A stretch of 64,000 bases of DNA from Yeosuana aromativorans (GCF_014646655.1 NZ_BMNR01000003.1:62001-126000), one strand, 5' to 3'. Shown: positions 31,887 to 41,791, numbered from the stretch's first letter. A program made the numbers and translations. Notes: generated from the letters alone by a model not told the origin.

Positions 31887-34274
31887 TTATTTAGTTTTAA
31901 CTTTAATTTCTAATTCTTTGTTTGTATTCCAGATAACTGGTATGGTAAGCGTGTTGTTTTGTTCATCCCAATCAAAATCAACTTTCTTATTGTTAATCTT
32001 GATGCGCTTTGGCTCCGTTTGAAAATGATGTATAATGAGATCGATTTTCTTGGTTGAAGCTGTATAATGTTTGCCTGTTTCACACTCAAGTTCAATCTCA
32101 ATACCATTGCGCTCCAATTCGTATTCAAAATCCAATAGTTCATATTGACCTTTTTCAAAAGCATTGGGAGTTAAACCATCATCATTGTAAAAATGACGCT
32201 CACTTTCTGTTATTGAAGCATCATTATAGTAGTGCAATTCTAAATTACTACCCGTGTAATTTTCAGTGTTCTGCATGGGCTTGGCCATCAAAACAAATGC
32301 GCCAGCTTTTACATAGGTTGGAATGGAATTTTCTTTGATTTGTATGTCTTTGGTTTGTCCGCCTTCAAATGTTTCATCTGTATAAAAGTCAAACCACTTA
32401 TTATTTTTTGGAAAATAAATCGCTTTGGTAGTTACGCTATCTTTTAATACGGGAGCTACTAAAAAATCAGGGCCCCAAAAATATTCTGAAGCATCCTTGT
32501 ATAACGATACGTTGCTTGCTTCCTCAAAAAATAAAGGCCTCATAAGAGGTGCTCCTGTTTGATTATTTTGAAAAGCAAGATTATAATTGTAGGGTAATAA
32601 TTTATACCGCAATTCAATAGCTTCTTTTGCGAGTGCCTTAGCTCTTTCGCTTCTAAAAACAGGCTCACTGGGTACTTCTTCTTGAGCATGCGGTCTGTAA
32701 ATAGGTTGAAAAACACCATATTGCAACCACCTAACATATAAGTCATCATCTAAATTGGCACCTGCAAAACCTCCCAAATCCGAATGCATGTACCCAAGCC
32801 CTTGCATACCCATTTGAAGGGCAATTTCTGGTTGTGACTGCAAACCGCCCCAAGTTCTATTAACATCACCCGACCAAGGGATAAGTCCATAGCGTTGTGC
32901 CCCGGAATAGCCTGCCCGCATTAAAATAAACGGTCGCGTATTTGGGAAATCACGTTGATACCCTTCATACGCCAAACGCGCCCAATCCATACCATAAATA
33001 TTGTGAACTTCATCAGCGGTTCCAGTAAAGTGCCTTAACCAAGAGGGATGGACTTCTGGCTCTCCCAAATCGCCCCAAAATCCAGCAACGCCTTTATTGG
33101 CCAAGCCTTTATAAATATTCCAAAACCACTGTTCGCCTTTTGGATTATAAATGTCTATTAAACCTGTATGTCCAAAATAAAAATCGTAGGTGCCTGGATT
33201 TCCTATGGAATCTTTTGCTAAAATATCTTCATCAACAGCTTCTTGCCACCGTTTTGATGTTGTTAACACAAAAGGCTCTGTAATCAAAACCGTTTTAACA
33301 CCTTTGCTTTTTAAACGCGATACCATACCTTCAAAATCAGGAAAAGAATCCTTGTAAACCTGAAGATTGCCCATAGTTCCCATAATGTCTTTTCCAAACC
33401 AATATAAATCTAAAATAATGGCATCAACAGGAATACTGTCTTCTTTAAATTTGGCTATGGTTGCCTCGGTTTCTTGTTGTGAATGATAGCCAAATCTACT
33501 TGAAAAATTACCCAAAGCCCAACGGGGCGGCATGGGTTGCTTTCCTGTTAAGTTGGTGTAATTATCCATAACATCCATCCATGAATCACCCGCAATAACC
33601 TGGTATGTTTTTCGTCCTGAAATAGTTTCATAGGCCAGGGTATTATTATGCTTGCTGTCTAAATCCAAAAAACCAATAGGCGCATTATCAAAATGAACCA
33701 TATATTGTTTTGATGACAGCACAATTGGTAAGGTGAAGTTCATCAATTCAGAATGGGTTTCATACCCATAATGGGCCCGATTATATAGTTGCAAACGGTA
33801 GCCGCGCCTGTTCATATCCAAAGCTCTAGCGCCGCCGCCATATAAAACCTCATCTTTTGTAAGATTGAATTGAATGGTTTCTAAACTATCCTTTTTAACA
33901 TAACCTGCTTTTTCTGAAATAATAGGTTTCCCTTTATAAGAATAAGATATTTGAAAGGGTTGTTTTTGAATGAACACGGAAATCCCTTCTGAATGATATT
34001 CAACACTTGCATCTGATTGTTGTAATTGAGCATTGACAGGTTTAGGATTTAAAACAACCGCATGCGATTTTGGATTAAAAGTCTCTCCTTTAGGAATAAA
34101 GGAAGTTTCTATTATTTTGGAATTGTAAAACTGAAACCGATAAGTGCCGTCATTTACGTAAACCTCAAGATGATGGTCTTTCTCTTGCAGGTCATTGAAT
34201 ATTCTATTGGCATTTTGTGAAAACAACTGACTGCCAATAAAAACAAATACTATGCTAAATTTTAAAAACCTCAT
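31887..34274 (-). CDS. GH31 alpha-glucosidase
   Basis: A 795-residue exported glycosidase with an N-terminal signal peptide (MRFLKFSIVFVFIGSQLFSQ). An N-terminal beta-sandwich is followed by a TIM barrel: DAIILDLYWFGKDI, the nucleophile region GFWGDLGEPEVH (Asp), the acid/base region IPWSGDVNRTWGGL, then HSDLGGFAG. A C-terminal beta domain follows. It would release glucose from maltodextrin ends. It lies between the GH13 and esterase genes with gaps of 3 and 1 bp. Confidence 0.92.
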   Translation of the reverse strand: MRFLKFSIVFVFIGSQLFSQNANRIFNDLQEKDHHLEVYVNDGTYRFQFYNSKIIETSFIPKGETFNPKSHAVVLNPKPVNAQLQQSDASVEYHSEGISVFIQKQPFQISYSYKGKPIISEKAGYVKKDSLETIQFNLTKDEVLYGGGARALDMNRRGYRLQLYNRAHYGYETHSELMNFTLPIVLSSKQYMVHFDNAPIGFLDLDSKHNNTLAYETISGRKTYQVIAGDSWMDVMDNYTNLTGKQPMPPRWALGNFSSRFGYHSQQETEATIAKFKEDSIPVDAIILDLYWFGKDIMGTMGNLQVYKDSFPDFEGMVSRLKSKGVKTVLITEPFVLTTSKRWQEAVDEDILAKDSIGNPGTYDFYFGHTGLIDIYNPKGEQWFWNIYKGLANKGVAGFWGDLGEPEVHPSWLRHFTGTADEVHNIYGMDWARLAYEGYQRDFPNTRPFILMRAGYSGAQRYGLIPWSGDVNRTWGGLQSQPEIALQMGMQGLGYMHSDLGGFAGANLDDDLYVRWLQYGVFQPIYRPHAQEEVPSEPVFRSERAKALAKEAIELRYKLLPYNYNLAFQNNQTGAPLMRPLFFEEASNVSLYKDASEYFWGPDFLVAPVLKDSVTTKAIYFPKNNKWFDFYTDETFEGGQTKDIQIKENSIPTYVKAGAFVLMAKPMQNTENYTGSNLELHYYNDASITESERHFYNDDGLTPNAFEKGQYELLDFEYELERNGIEIELECETGKHYTASTKKIDLIIHHFQTEPKRIKINNKKVDFDWDEQNNTLTIPVIWNTNKELEIKVKTK

Positions 34275-34275
34275 C

Positions 34276-35250
34276 TCATTTTTTTAACAAATAGACTAGT
34301 GGGATATCCAGACGTTTATTCCAAGAATTTTCAGTATGTTCAGCACCTTCAAATTTTAAGTTTTTAAAATTTTTTGTGTCATAGCCTTTTTTGGCGAAAA
34401 CGGCATTCACCTCTGGAGCATACCTTGGATAATACTCTTCTATGGTTGATGTTGTTCCGTAATCAAAATAAAACTTATGTGTTTTTGGTGAAGGTATATT
34501 TTCTTGAAGATAATCAAAAAACACATGAGAAATGTCATCATTTTCTTCTGGAACAATACCTGAAAAATTAGTAGAGAGACAAGCTGCTCCACCAAAAACA
34601 TCGGGATATTCACAAATAGCATACATGCTTATCAACCCTCCCATACTTGAGCCCATAATAAAAGTATTCTCTCTATTAGTATAAACGGAAAATTGAGAAT
34701 CTATAAAAGGTTTAACTTCATTAACTATAAACTTTAAATAATTATCAGATTGTATAGGTCCATTGAAGAAATTTCCTTGATTAAATAATTGTGCGCTTTT
34801 GAAAATAGAATCTTTATTTACTAATTTTTGAAATGGTTTTTCTGGGAAATATTCACTTTGACGGTGTATACCTGTATTTGATAAAGCAACCACAATAAAG
34901 TTTCTGGTTATGCCTTCTTGCATTAATCTTGACGCTATTTCATCAACTTTCCATTCCTGTTTGTTCCAAGTGGTTGTGCTATCAAAAAGCATTTGACCAT
35001 CATGCATATACAAGACTGCATACTTTTTTGCTTCAGAATAATTATCGGGCAACCATATGTCGACTGTCCTTGACCGAATATATTTAGATGGAAAACTATC
35101 AATACGTTGTAATGTTCCACTTGAAAGCTGAATATCTTTTAATTGATACGCATGAATTTTATTATTAGAAATAGCGTTTTTTTTATCCTGCTTACAAGAA
35201 ATAAATAACGTGATAATTAAAAAAGATGCTATTAACTTAAAATTTAGCAT
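34276..35250 (-). CDS. Esterase D/Fes-type alpha/beta hydrolase lipoprotein
   Basis: A 324-residue lipoprotein (lipobox LFISC). The serine hydrolase signature is IMGSSMGGLIS (GxSxG at about residue 200); FDYGTTSTIEEYYP and FEGAEHTENSW give a plausible Asp/His. It resembles putative esterases of the Esterase D/Fes type that remove acyl groups from carbohydrates. It sits inside the amylase operon with 1-bp gaps on both sides. Acylated alpha-glucans are not classic substrates, so its role is unclear. Confidence 0.87.
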   Translation of the reverse strand: MLNFKLIASFLIITLFISCKQDKKNAISNNKIHAYQLKDIQLSSGTLQRIDSFPSKYIRSRTVDIWLPDNYSEAKKYAVLYMHDGQMLFDSTTTWNKQEWKVDEIASRLMQEGITRNFIVVALSNTGIHRQSEYFPEKPFQKLVNKDSIFKSAQLFNQGNFFNGPIQSDNYLKFIVNEVKPFIDSQFSVYTNRENTFIMGSSMGGLISMYAICEYPDVFGGAACLSTNFSGIVPEENDDISHVFFDYLQENIPSPKTHKFYFDYGTTSTIEEYYPRYAPEVNAVFAKKGYDTKNFKNLKFEGAEHTENSWNKRLDIPLVYLLKK

Positions 35251-35251
35251 G

Positions 35252-37180
35252 TTAGTTTAGTTTGGTAGTAAATAGTGTTATCCCGTTAGGATTGATTGCA
35301 ATGTTGTCTCCCCATGTGCTAACCTCACCACTTATAATGTCTTTTACTTGTTTGCCTTGCAACCCAACTTCTTCAAAGCGCGACAGTTCTAAACTGGTGT
35401 CAGAAGATTTGTTTAAAATAACGCTTACAACTTCATCATCAAGAATTCTGAACAACACATAAACACCATTTTGAGGCGCAAAATGAATGGTTTTACCTTC
35501 ATGGATGGCATTGCTGTTTTTTCTGTAATTCAACAGTTTTTTCATGAACAATTGCATATCTTTTTGGGCATCGGTCAATCCTTCACCCGTAAAGGCATTT
35601 GTAGCATCACCTTCCCAACCACCAGGAAAATCAGATCTGATCAAACCATGGTCACCCGGTTTTGCAGTGTCGTTCATTAAAATTTCAGTGCCGTAATATA
35701 TTTGAACAATTCTTGGCAAGGTCAAAATATAACCAACGGCCATTTTGGTCTTAGCCACATCTTCATGCAATTGTGTAAATATTCTACTCATGTCATGATT
35801 GTCAGGAAAAATCATGATGTCCTTGGGTCTTGCATAAGCAAAATCATTGGCCAAACCTTCATACATTTTTACCAAACCTGTATCCCATTGTTCATCCTCA
35901 TTTAACGCACTGACTATTTGCTTTTGCATAGCAAAATCCATGGGTGATTTTAAATTGGAATCATAGCCATCCTTGTTTACATGGCCATCTTGCCAATAGG
36001 CAATCAACAGAGGATTGTAACTCCACTCTTCTCCCACTATTGAAAAGTTAGGGTATTCTGTCATGATGGTTCCTGCCCATTTTGCTAAAAATGCTTTATC
36101 GGAATATGGATAAGTATCTTGCCGGATGCCTCCCAAGCCCAAGGTTTCAATCCACCAAATACTATTTTGAATAAGATATGTGGCCATAAACGGATTTTGC
36201 TGGTTTAAATCGGGCATCGTGGGTGCAAACCAACCATCGCTCATGTCGTGTTTATCCTGTTGCGAGGCATATAAATCTTGATTGATGGTTCGTCTGTGAC
36301 TGGATTTTTTTAGCTCAGTTTTATCCTCAAATGATTTTTGTTGATTAACCCAATCATCAAACGGTAAATCCTTCATCCACCAATGCTCACTTCCACAATG
36401 ATTGACCACTTGGTCCATGATCAATTTCATACCTTGTTCCCTAGCTTTATCGGCCAGTTTTTTATATTCATCCAGAGTACCAAAACGCGGATCAACCTGA
36501 TAAAAATCGGTCATAGCATAACCATGGTAAGATGCTCGGTACATATCATTTGTTAGCAATGGTGTTGGCCAAATAGCCGTAAACCCCATGTCATGAATAT
36601 AATCTAAATGGTCTGTAATGCCTTTGATATCGCCTCCATGTCTTGCATAATCATCCTTTCTGTCTATGGTTTTTTCATTTAAATAGGCAAACACATCGTT
36701 TAATGGATTGCCATTGGCAAAACGGTCTGGTGTAATCAAGTAAATCACATCACTACTATCAAACCCTTTGTAATCTTCAGCTGGTTTTGACCTTGATTTC
36801 AACTCATAGGTTTGAGTCTTTTGAGTGCCATTATCAAATGTGAAAACAATATTAAACTTGCCAGCTTTTGCAGATTCTGATATATTTAAGTCAATGAACA
36901 AATAATTTGGACTGGTTCCTTTGCTCACTTTTTCAATGGAAACACCATCGTATGAAATCTCTGGTTTAGCCATCGAAATAGAATCGTCTTTAACCAATAG
37001 CTGAAGTTTGGAGCTTTTAAATCCAACCCACCAATTTGAAGGTTCCACTCTTTGAATTTCATTGAATTCAGTAAATGGTTCTATAGCCATACTGTCTATT
37101 GGTTTTTTTGAAGACTCTTGTTTACATGATGAACAAAAGGTAATCACAATAATTGAAACGATATAAATTAAATATTTCAT
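35252..37180 (-). CDS. GH13 neopullulanase/SusA-like lipoprotein
   Basis: A 642-residue GH13 lipoprotein (signal with CSSC). An N-terminal Ig-like domain (about 35-125) and DVIYLITPDRFANGNPLNDV precede the barrel. Region I is MDQVVNHCGSEHWW, region II GLGGIRQDTYPYSD with the nucleophile Asp, region III FSIVGEEW with the acid Glu, and region IV FPDNHDMSRI. The domain order and lipoprotein anchor resemble cyclomaltodextrinase/neopullulanase-like enzymes such as SusA of Bacteroides. It probably cuts maltodextrins in the periplasm. Confidence 0.92.
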   Translation of the reverse strand: MKYLIYIVSIIVITFCSSCKQESSKKPIDSMAIEPFTEFNEIQRVEPSNWWVGFKSSKLQLLVKDDSISMAKPEISYDGVSIEKVSKGTSPNYLFIDLNISESAKAGKFNIVFTFDNGTQKTQTYELKSRSKPAEDYKGFDSSDVIYLITPDRFANGNPLNDVFAYLNEKTIDRKDDYARHGGDIKGITDHLDYIHDMGFTAIWPTPLLTNDMYRASYHGYAMTDFYQVDPRFGTLDEYKKLADKAREQGMKLIMDQVVNHCGSEHWWMKDLPFDDWVNQQKSFEDKTELKKSSHRRTINQDLYASQQDKHDMSDGWFAPTMPDLNQQNPFMATYLIQNSIWWIETLGLGGIRQDTYPYSDKAFLAKWAGTIMTEYPNFSIVGEEWSYNPLLIAYWQDGHVNKDGYDSNLKSPMDFAMQKQIVSALNEDEQWDTGLVKMYEGLANDFAYARPKDIMIFPDNHDMSRIFTQLHEDVAKTKMAVGYILTLPRIVQIYYGTEILMNDTAKPGDHGLIRSDFPGGWEGDATNAFTGEGLTDAQKDMQLFMKKLLNYRKNSNAIHEGKTIHFAPQNGVYVLFRILDDEVVSVILNKSSDTSLELSRFEEVGLQGKQVKDIISGEVSTWGDNIAINPNGITLFTTKLN

Positions 37181-37198
37181 TTTTTCAAATTTTATAAA

Positions 37199-39505
37199 TT
37201 ATACCGTTACTAAACTATTTGGGTGTATAGTCACCAATTTATCATTAACCAAAATGTTTAAAGCGGCTGTTCCGTCCAACTCAAAATGAGTTTCATTCTG
37301 GCATACATTCACTTTAAGTATTTGGTTTCTAAAATTAATCTTAAATGAAAAGGTTTTCCATTGTTTTGGTATTTTAGGACTGAATGACAGCACCCCATTT
37401 TTAATCCGCATACCCCCAAATCCTTCTACAATACTCATCCAAGTCCCGGCCATACTGGTTATATGAAGCCCTTCATGAACCTCATGGTTATAATCATCTA
37501 AATCCAATCTAGAAGTTCGCAAATAAAAGGTATAAGCTTGTTCCATTCTACCCAATTTTGCTGCCTGAATACTGTGAACACAGGGCGACAAAGAGCTTTC
37601 ATGAACTGTAAATGGTTCATAAAAATCAAAATGGCGTTCCAGTTCCTCGGTGGTAAAATGGTCTTCAAAAAGATAAAAGCCTTGAAGCGTATCTGCTTGT
37701 TTAATATATGGCGAACGCAAAATCCTGTCCCAAGACCATTTTTGGTTGATAGGGCGTTGCGATTGATCGAGATCTGCAACCGTTATTAATTCTTTATCCA
37801 AAAAGCCATCTTGCTGTAAATAGATGTTATGTTCTTCAGAAAACGGGAAATATAGGTTGTCTGCAACAGCTTTCCATTGTGACAGTTCTGCTTTAGATAG
37901 TTTAACCTTATTCATGATTCTTATAAAATCCGAAGGATATTCTGCTTCAATTCTTTCAATATTTTCAACGGCATAATCTATACACCATTTGGCTACATAG
38001 TTGGTGTAGAAATTATTATTGACGTTATTTTCATATTCGTTAGGTCCTGTAACACCAAGGATTACATATTGGTTTCTTAGCGTGGAAAACGTAGCGCGTT
38101 GGTGCCAGAAACGGGCAATACCTATTAAAACCTCTAAGCCTTTTTCTGGAATATAACTGTAATCTCCCGTATAACGATGATAATTGTAGATAGCAAATGC
38201 AATAGCACCATTTCTGTGGATTTCCTCAAAAGTGATTTCCCACTCATTGTGGCACTCTTCTCCATTCATGGTCACCATTGGGTATAATGCCGCTCCGTTT
38301 TTAAAGCCCAATTTTTGGGCATTTTCAATGGCTCTGTCTAGATGTCTGTATCTATATTCCAACAAATTTCTAGCAACCTTTTGATCTTTTGTGGCCAAAT
38401 AAAATGGAATGCAGTATGCTTCCGTATCCCAATAAGTGCTACCACCATATTTTTCTCCCGTAAAGCCTTTAGGACCTATATTCAATTGAGCATCTTTCCC
38501 CAAATAAGTTTGATTTAATTGAAAAATGTTAAACCGAATGCCTTGTTGGGCCTTCACATCGCCTTCAATGGTAATATCGGCCATTTCCCAAATTTTGGCC
38601 CAAGAATTCTTTTGCAAATCCAAGAGCGCATGAAAGCCCAATTTAGAAACTTCGTTAAGGGTTCGTTTGGCTACTGAACATAATTCTTTTTTATCATGGT
38701 TCCTATCTACGGTATAACCTCCAAATTTGGTAAGCGTTAAGGTATCTCCTTTAATCACTTTATTTTGGTACTGAAATTCAATATAATTGTCACGCTCCTC
38801 TACTATTTTATCTTGATTTAAAATGGTTCCGTTTAATGATAAATAGGTTTGCATGGAAGTACACACATAAAAATGTGTCTTCATGGTACGCGACATGATA
38901 AACGCTTGATTGTCGTCATGTTCAACCGTCAAGACATCCCAAAATTTATCATCCCAATTGGTGTCTTCATTGGTAATGCCACTATCCAAATATGGATAAA
39001 ATTGTATTTCGGCATCTTTGTTTAGTGGTGTAACATGATATTCTATAGCACCAATCTCATCAATGTCCAGACTTAAAAAACGTTTTGTTTCAACATTGAT
39101 TTGGGTTTGGTTTTGAAGCGTTGCCTTAAAACTTCTTGACAGCCAACCTTCTTTCATGTTAAGCTCTCTGCGAAAATTTTCAATTTTAAGACAATTGAAT
39201 AAATCCAGAGCCTCGCCATCAATACTCACGTTGATTCCTATCCAGTTTGGAGCGTTGAGCACTTTGGCAAAATATTCAGGATAGCCATTTTTCCACCAGC
39301 CCACTCGTGTTTTATCGGGGTAATACACACCTGCAATGTAGCTTCCTTGGAATGTTGGACCGGAATAGTGTTCTTCAAAATTGGCACGTTGTCCCATGGC
39401 ACCGTTTCCAATGCTGAATAAACTTTCTGAAGATTTTACCTTGTTGATGTCAAAGCCTTCTTCTATAATTGACCAATTATCTGGTTTTATATAATCTTGA
39501 TTCAT
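37199..39505 (-). CDS. GH65 maltose phosphorylase-type enzyme
   Basis: A 768-residue cytoplasmic GH65 enzyme. The N-terminal beta-sandwich is followed by an (alpha/alpha)6 barrel with TMNGEECHNEWEITFEEIHRN (general acid Glu at about 418), YWDTEAYCIPFYL and YRYRHLDRAI. Paired with beta-phosphoglucomutase downstream, it most likely splits maltose into glucose and beta-glucose-1-phosphate. Kojibiose or trehalose phosphorylase cannot be excluded by sequence alone, but the starch context favours maltose. The mutase upstream on the minus strand ends 95 bp away; that gap holds a palindromic repeat. Confidence 0.9.
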   Translation of the reverse strand: MNQDYIKPDNWSIIEEGFDINKVKSSESLFSIGNGAMGQRANFEEHYSGPTFQGSYIAGVYYPDKTRVGWWKNGYPEYFAKVLNAPNWIGINVSIDGEALDLFNCLKIENFRRELNMKEGWLSRSFKATLQNQTQINVETKRFLSLDIDEIGAIEYHVTPLNKDAEIQFYPYLDSGITNEDTNWDDKFWDVLTVEHDDNQAFIMSRTMKTHFYVCTSMQTYLSLNGTILNQDKIVEERDNYIEFQYQNKVIKGDTLTLTKFGGYTVDRNHDKKELCSVAKRTLNEVSKLGFHALLDLQKNSWAKIWEMADITIEGDVKAQQGIRFNIFQLNQTYLGKDAQLNIGPKGFTGEKYGGSTYWDTEAYCIPFYLATKDQKVARNLLEYRYRHLDRAIENAQKLGFKNGAALYPMVTMNGEECHNEWEITFEEIHRNGAIAFAIYNYHRYTGDYSYIPEKGLEVLIGIARFWHQRATFSTLRNQYVILGVTGPNEYENNVNNNFYTNYVAKWCIDYAVENIERIEAEYPSDFIRIMNKVKLSKAELSQWKAVADNLYFPFSEEHNIYLQQDGFLDKELITVADLDQSQRPINQKWSWDRILRSPYIKQADTLQGFYLFEDHFTTEELERHFDFYEPFTVHESSLSPCVHSIQAAKLGRMEQAYTFYLRTSRLDLDDYNHEVHEGLHITSMAGTWMSIVEGFGGMRIKNGVLSFSPKIPKQWKTFSFKINFRNQILKVNVCQNETHFELDGTAALNILVNDKLVTIHPNSLVTV

Positions 39506-39534
39506 CTGTTGTTCATATTTTTTTATCGGTCAGA

Positions 39535-39590
39535 TGGAACATCCATAAAATTGCCATGTTCGTCCTCAACTTTCTTTTATGGATGTTTCA
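39535..39590. repeat. Palindromic element, copy 1 (16-bp arms)
   Basis: The arms TGGAACATCCATAAAA (39535-39550) and TTTTATGGATGTTTCA (39575-39590) are complementary with one mismatch and enclose 24 nt. The element lies within the operon between the mutase and GH65 genes. A similar element with the same ends in the opposite orientation is at 55084-55141. Confidence 0.65.
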
Positions 39591-39600
39591 TTTTTAATTT

Positions 39601-40296
39601 TCAATTATCATTTGTGACATGATTGATTAAATCACTCTTTTTTGAATTGATAAGTTTTTCTAAAAACTCTAAACTTATCTGTGTAAAATCTTTAAATACA
39701 AAATCTGCATCCTTTAAAATAGTATGTTCCCCAATGCCAACACTAATCATATTAGCTGAATTTGCAGCTTGTATGCCAGCTAGGGAGTCTTCAAAAACAA
39801 TACAATTTTCTGGTGTAATGCGGATAGCCTGAGCAGCTATTAAAAACACTTCCGGATCAGGCTTGGCTTTAGTTACATGATTGCCATCTACAATTGTATC
39901 AAAATAATGCAACAAGCCTACTTTTTCTAAAATAGGTTGCGCATTTTTACTTGCTGAACCTAGAGCAATTGGTATATTGTTTTCTTTTAGATACTGTAAA
40001 GTCTTTTTGACATCAGGAAGAATTTCTGATTCATCCATGTTATCAATATATTCTAAGTAATCGTCATTTTTATCAACCATCCAAGTATCAAATTGCTCTT
40101 GTGACGCCTTTATTCCTCCAATATCCAAAAGAATGTTTAAGCACCGTTTTCTGCTTACACCTTTAAACATTTCATTCTGTTCAGGCGTAAATTCAAAACC
40201 AAGTTGGTTAGCCAATTTTTTCCATGCCAAATAATGGTACTTAGCAGTATCGACAATAACCCCATCTAAATCGAATATAAATCCTTTTTTACCCAT
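39601..40296 (-). CDS. pgmB: Beta-phosphoglucomutase
   Basis: A 231-residue HAD-family enzyme. FDLDGVIVDTAKYHYLAWK holds the nucleophile Asp9 and Asp11 and the cap start; NIPIALGSASKNA is the second motif, VFEDSLAGIQAANSANMI the fourth. The tail after about residue 215 is polar. It converts beta-glucose-1-phosphate from GH65 to glucose-6-phosphate. The transporter gene lies 3 bp upstream. Confidence 0.94.
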   Translation of the reverse strand: MGKKGFIFDLDGVIVDTAKYHYLAWKKLANQLGFEFTPEQNEMFKGVSRKRCLNILLDIGGIKASQEQFDTWMVDKNDDYLEYIDNMDESEILPDVKKTLQYLKENNIPIALGSASKNAQPILEKVGLLHYFDTIVDGNHVTKAKPDPEVFLIAAQAIRITPENCIVFEDSLAGIQAANSANMISVGIGEHTILKDADFVFKDFTQISLEFLEKLINSKKSDLINHVTNDN

Positions 40297-40299
40297 AAT

Positions 40300-41661
40300 T
40301 TAATTTTGTACTACATCATCAACATCTTTGACTTTATAGACCAATGCTGCTGCAATTAAAAAGCTAGCACCACTGACCATTAAGGCAAAAATGGCATGGT
40401 TGTCATAAGCATACTTAACCAATGGCCCGCCTATTAATGCGTTGATAATTTGTGGAATAACTATAAAGAAATTGAAGATACCCATATACACACCCATTTT
40501 TTTGGGAGATATAGATCCTGCTAATATGGCATAGGGCATGGCCAAAATACTGGACCAAGCAATACCAACACCAATCATAGATAGAATGAGCCAGTTTTTA
40601 TCTGGCATAATATAAATGGACAGCAAACCTAATCCTCCAATAATCAGTGACGTGGCATGGGTTCGTTTTCTACCTAATTTTTTAGCAATATAAGGTAATG
40701 CAAATGCGTAGAATGCTGATACGAGATTGTAAACCCCAAACAAAACGCCCACCCAATCACCAGCATCTTGGTATAGCGAACTGCTGCTATCTGTATAAGC
40801 CAAGCCATACATATGCTGTGCAATGGCCGGTGTTGCAAAGACCCACATACCAAATAGCCCAAACCAAGAAAAAAATTGCACCCAACTTAATTGGCGCATG
40901 GTAACAGGCATTTTCTTGAAATCGTCAAAAATGTCAAATAAGCTGGATTTGTGTTCTTCGCCATCTTTTTTCAAGGCATCTGTATGCGCTTGCTCATCTT
41001 CAAAACTTGCAAGTTCTTCAGGCGAATATTCTTTTGTGGACAAAACAGTTACTAAAATGGAGATTATCAGTATAACAGCACCAATAATAAACGATAAGAT
41101 CAAGTTAAAAGGAACTTCTCCTTCAACAGTTCTGTTGGAAACACCAAACCAATTGGTTAAAGCATAGGGAAGCCAAGAACCAACAACAGCGCCAAAACCT
41201 ATTAAGGCAGTTTGAACACTAAACCCTAATGTGCGTTGGTCTGTTCTAAGATTATCCCCAACCAAAGCCCGGAACGGTTCCATGGCAATGTTAAAGGAAG
41301 CATCCATAATCATAAGCATACCTGCACCAACCCACAAGGCTGGCAAAAACGCTATAAAAATGTCGGCCTGAGGCATTAAAATCAAACCGATTGATGCCAA
41401 GAGAGCGCCCGTTAAAAAATAAGGTTTTCTTCTACCAAAGCGCCCCCAAGTTTTGTCGCTGTAATGACCAATTATGGGTTGAACTATAAGCCCCATAAGT
41501 GGTGCTATAATCCAAAACCAAGATAGCTCATCTACATCAGCTCCAAAAATTTGAAGAATTCTACTTGCGTTGGCATTTTGAAGGGCAAAACCCATTTGGA
41601 TTCCCAAGAATCCGAAACTCATGTTCCAGATTTCCCAGAAACTCAGTCTACGCTTTTCCAT
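40300..41661 (-). CDS. MFS sugar transporter (SLC45/GPH-like, maltose)
   Basis: A 453-residue polytopic transporter with twelve predicted helices. GHYSDKTWGRFGRRKPYFL is the loop 2-3 motif of sucrose/maltose-type MFS carriers. A cytoplasmic loop around 210-235 is acidic (SFEDEQAHTDALKKDGEEH). It would import maltose or short maltodextrins for GH65. It is the first gene of the operon, preceded by a leader with overlapping inverted repeats. Confidence 0.9.
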   Translation of the reverse strand: MEKRRLSFWEIWNMSFGFLGIQMGFALQNANASRILQIFGADVDELSWFWIIAPLMGLIVQPIIGHYSDKTWGRFGRRKPYFLTGALLASIGLILMPQADIFIAFLPALWVGAGMLMIMDASFNIAMEPFRALVGDNLRTDQRTLGFSVQTALIGFGAVVGSWLPYALTNWFGVSNRTVEGEVPFNLILSFIIGAVILIISILVTVLSTKEYSPEELASFEDEQAHTDALKKDGEEHKSSLFDIFDDFKKMPVTMRQLSWVQFFSWFGLFGMWVFATPAIAQHMYGLAYTDSSSSLYQDAGDWVGVLFGVYNLVSAFYAFALPYIAKKLGRKRTHATSLIIGGLGLLSIYIMPDKNWLILSMIGVGIAWSSILAMPYAILAGSISPKKMGVYMGIFNFFIVIPQIINALIGGPLVKYAYDNHAIFALMVSGASFLIAAALVYKVKDVDDVVQN

Positions 41662-41686
41662 AAATAGTAAAGTTTAATTATTACTA

Positions 41687-41746
41687 TTTTGATAAGCATA
41701 TTACTTATCAAAACTTATTTCTGAGAAGTGAAAATATAAGTTTTGA
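41687..41746 (-). promoter_or_regulatory. Leader with two mutually exclusive inverted repeats, MFS operon
   Basis: Repeat A is a perfect 10-bp inverted repeat (TTTTGATAAG 41687-41696, CTTATCAAAA 41704-41713, 7-nt loop). Repeat B has 11-bp arms (TCAAAACTTAT 41708-41718, ATAAGTTTTGA 41736-41746). They share bases 41708-41713, so only one can form at a time. They lie between the -7 box at 41754 and the start codon at 41661. Bases 41722-41739 also recur upstream of susC. Confidence 0.55.
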
Positions 41747-41753
41747 TTTGGGT

Positions 41754-41761
41754 CAAAGATA
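41754..41761 (-). promoter_or_regulatory. -7 promoter box of the MFS-amylase operon
   Basis: TATCTTTG on the minus strand matches TAnnTTTG and is 92 bp before the MFS start codon, giving an untranslated leader of about 85 nt. The preceding LacI gene ends at 41792, so the operon has its own promoter. Confidence 0.6.
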
Positions 41762-41791
41762 AAAAATAATTTTATGTATCCTAATAATTTT

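Noticed and set aside
33560-33580. AACATCCATCCATG as another copy of the palindromic element
   Set aside because: It is inside the GH31 coding sequence and has no inverted partner.
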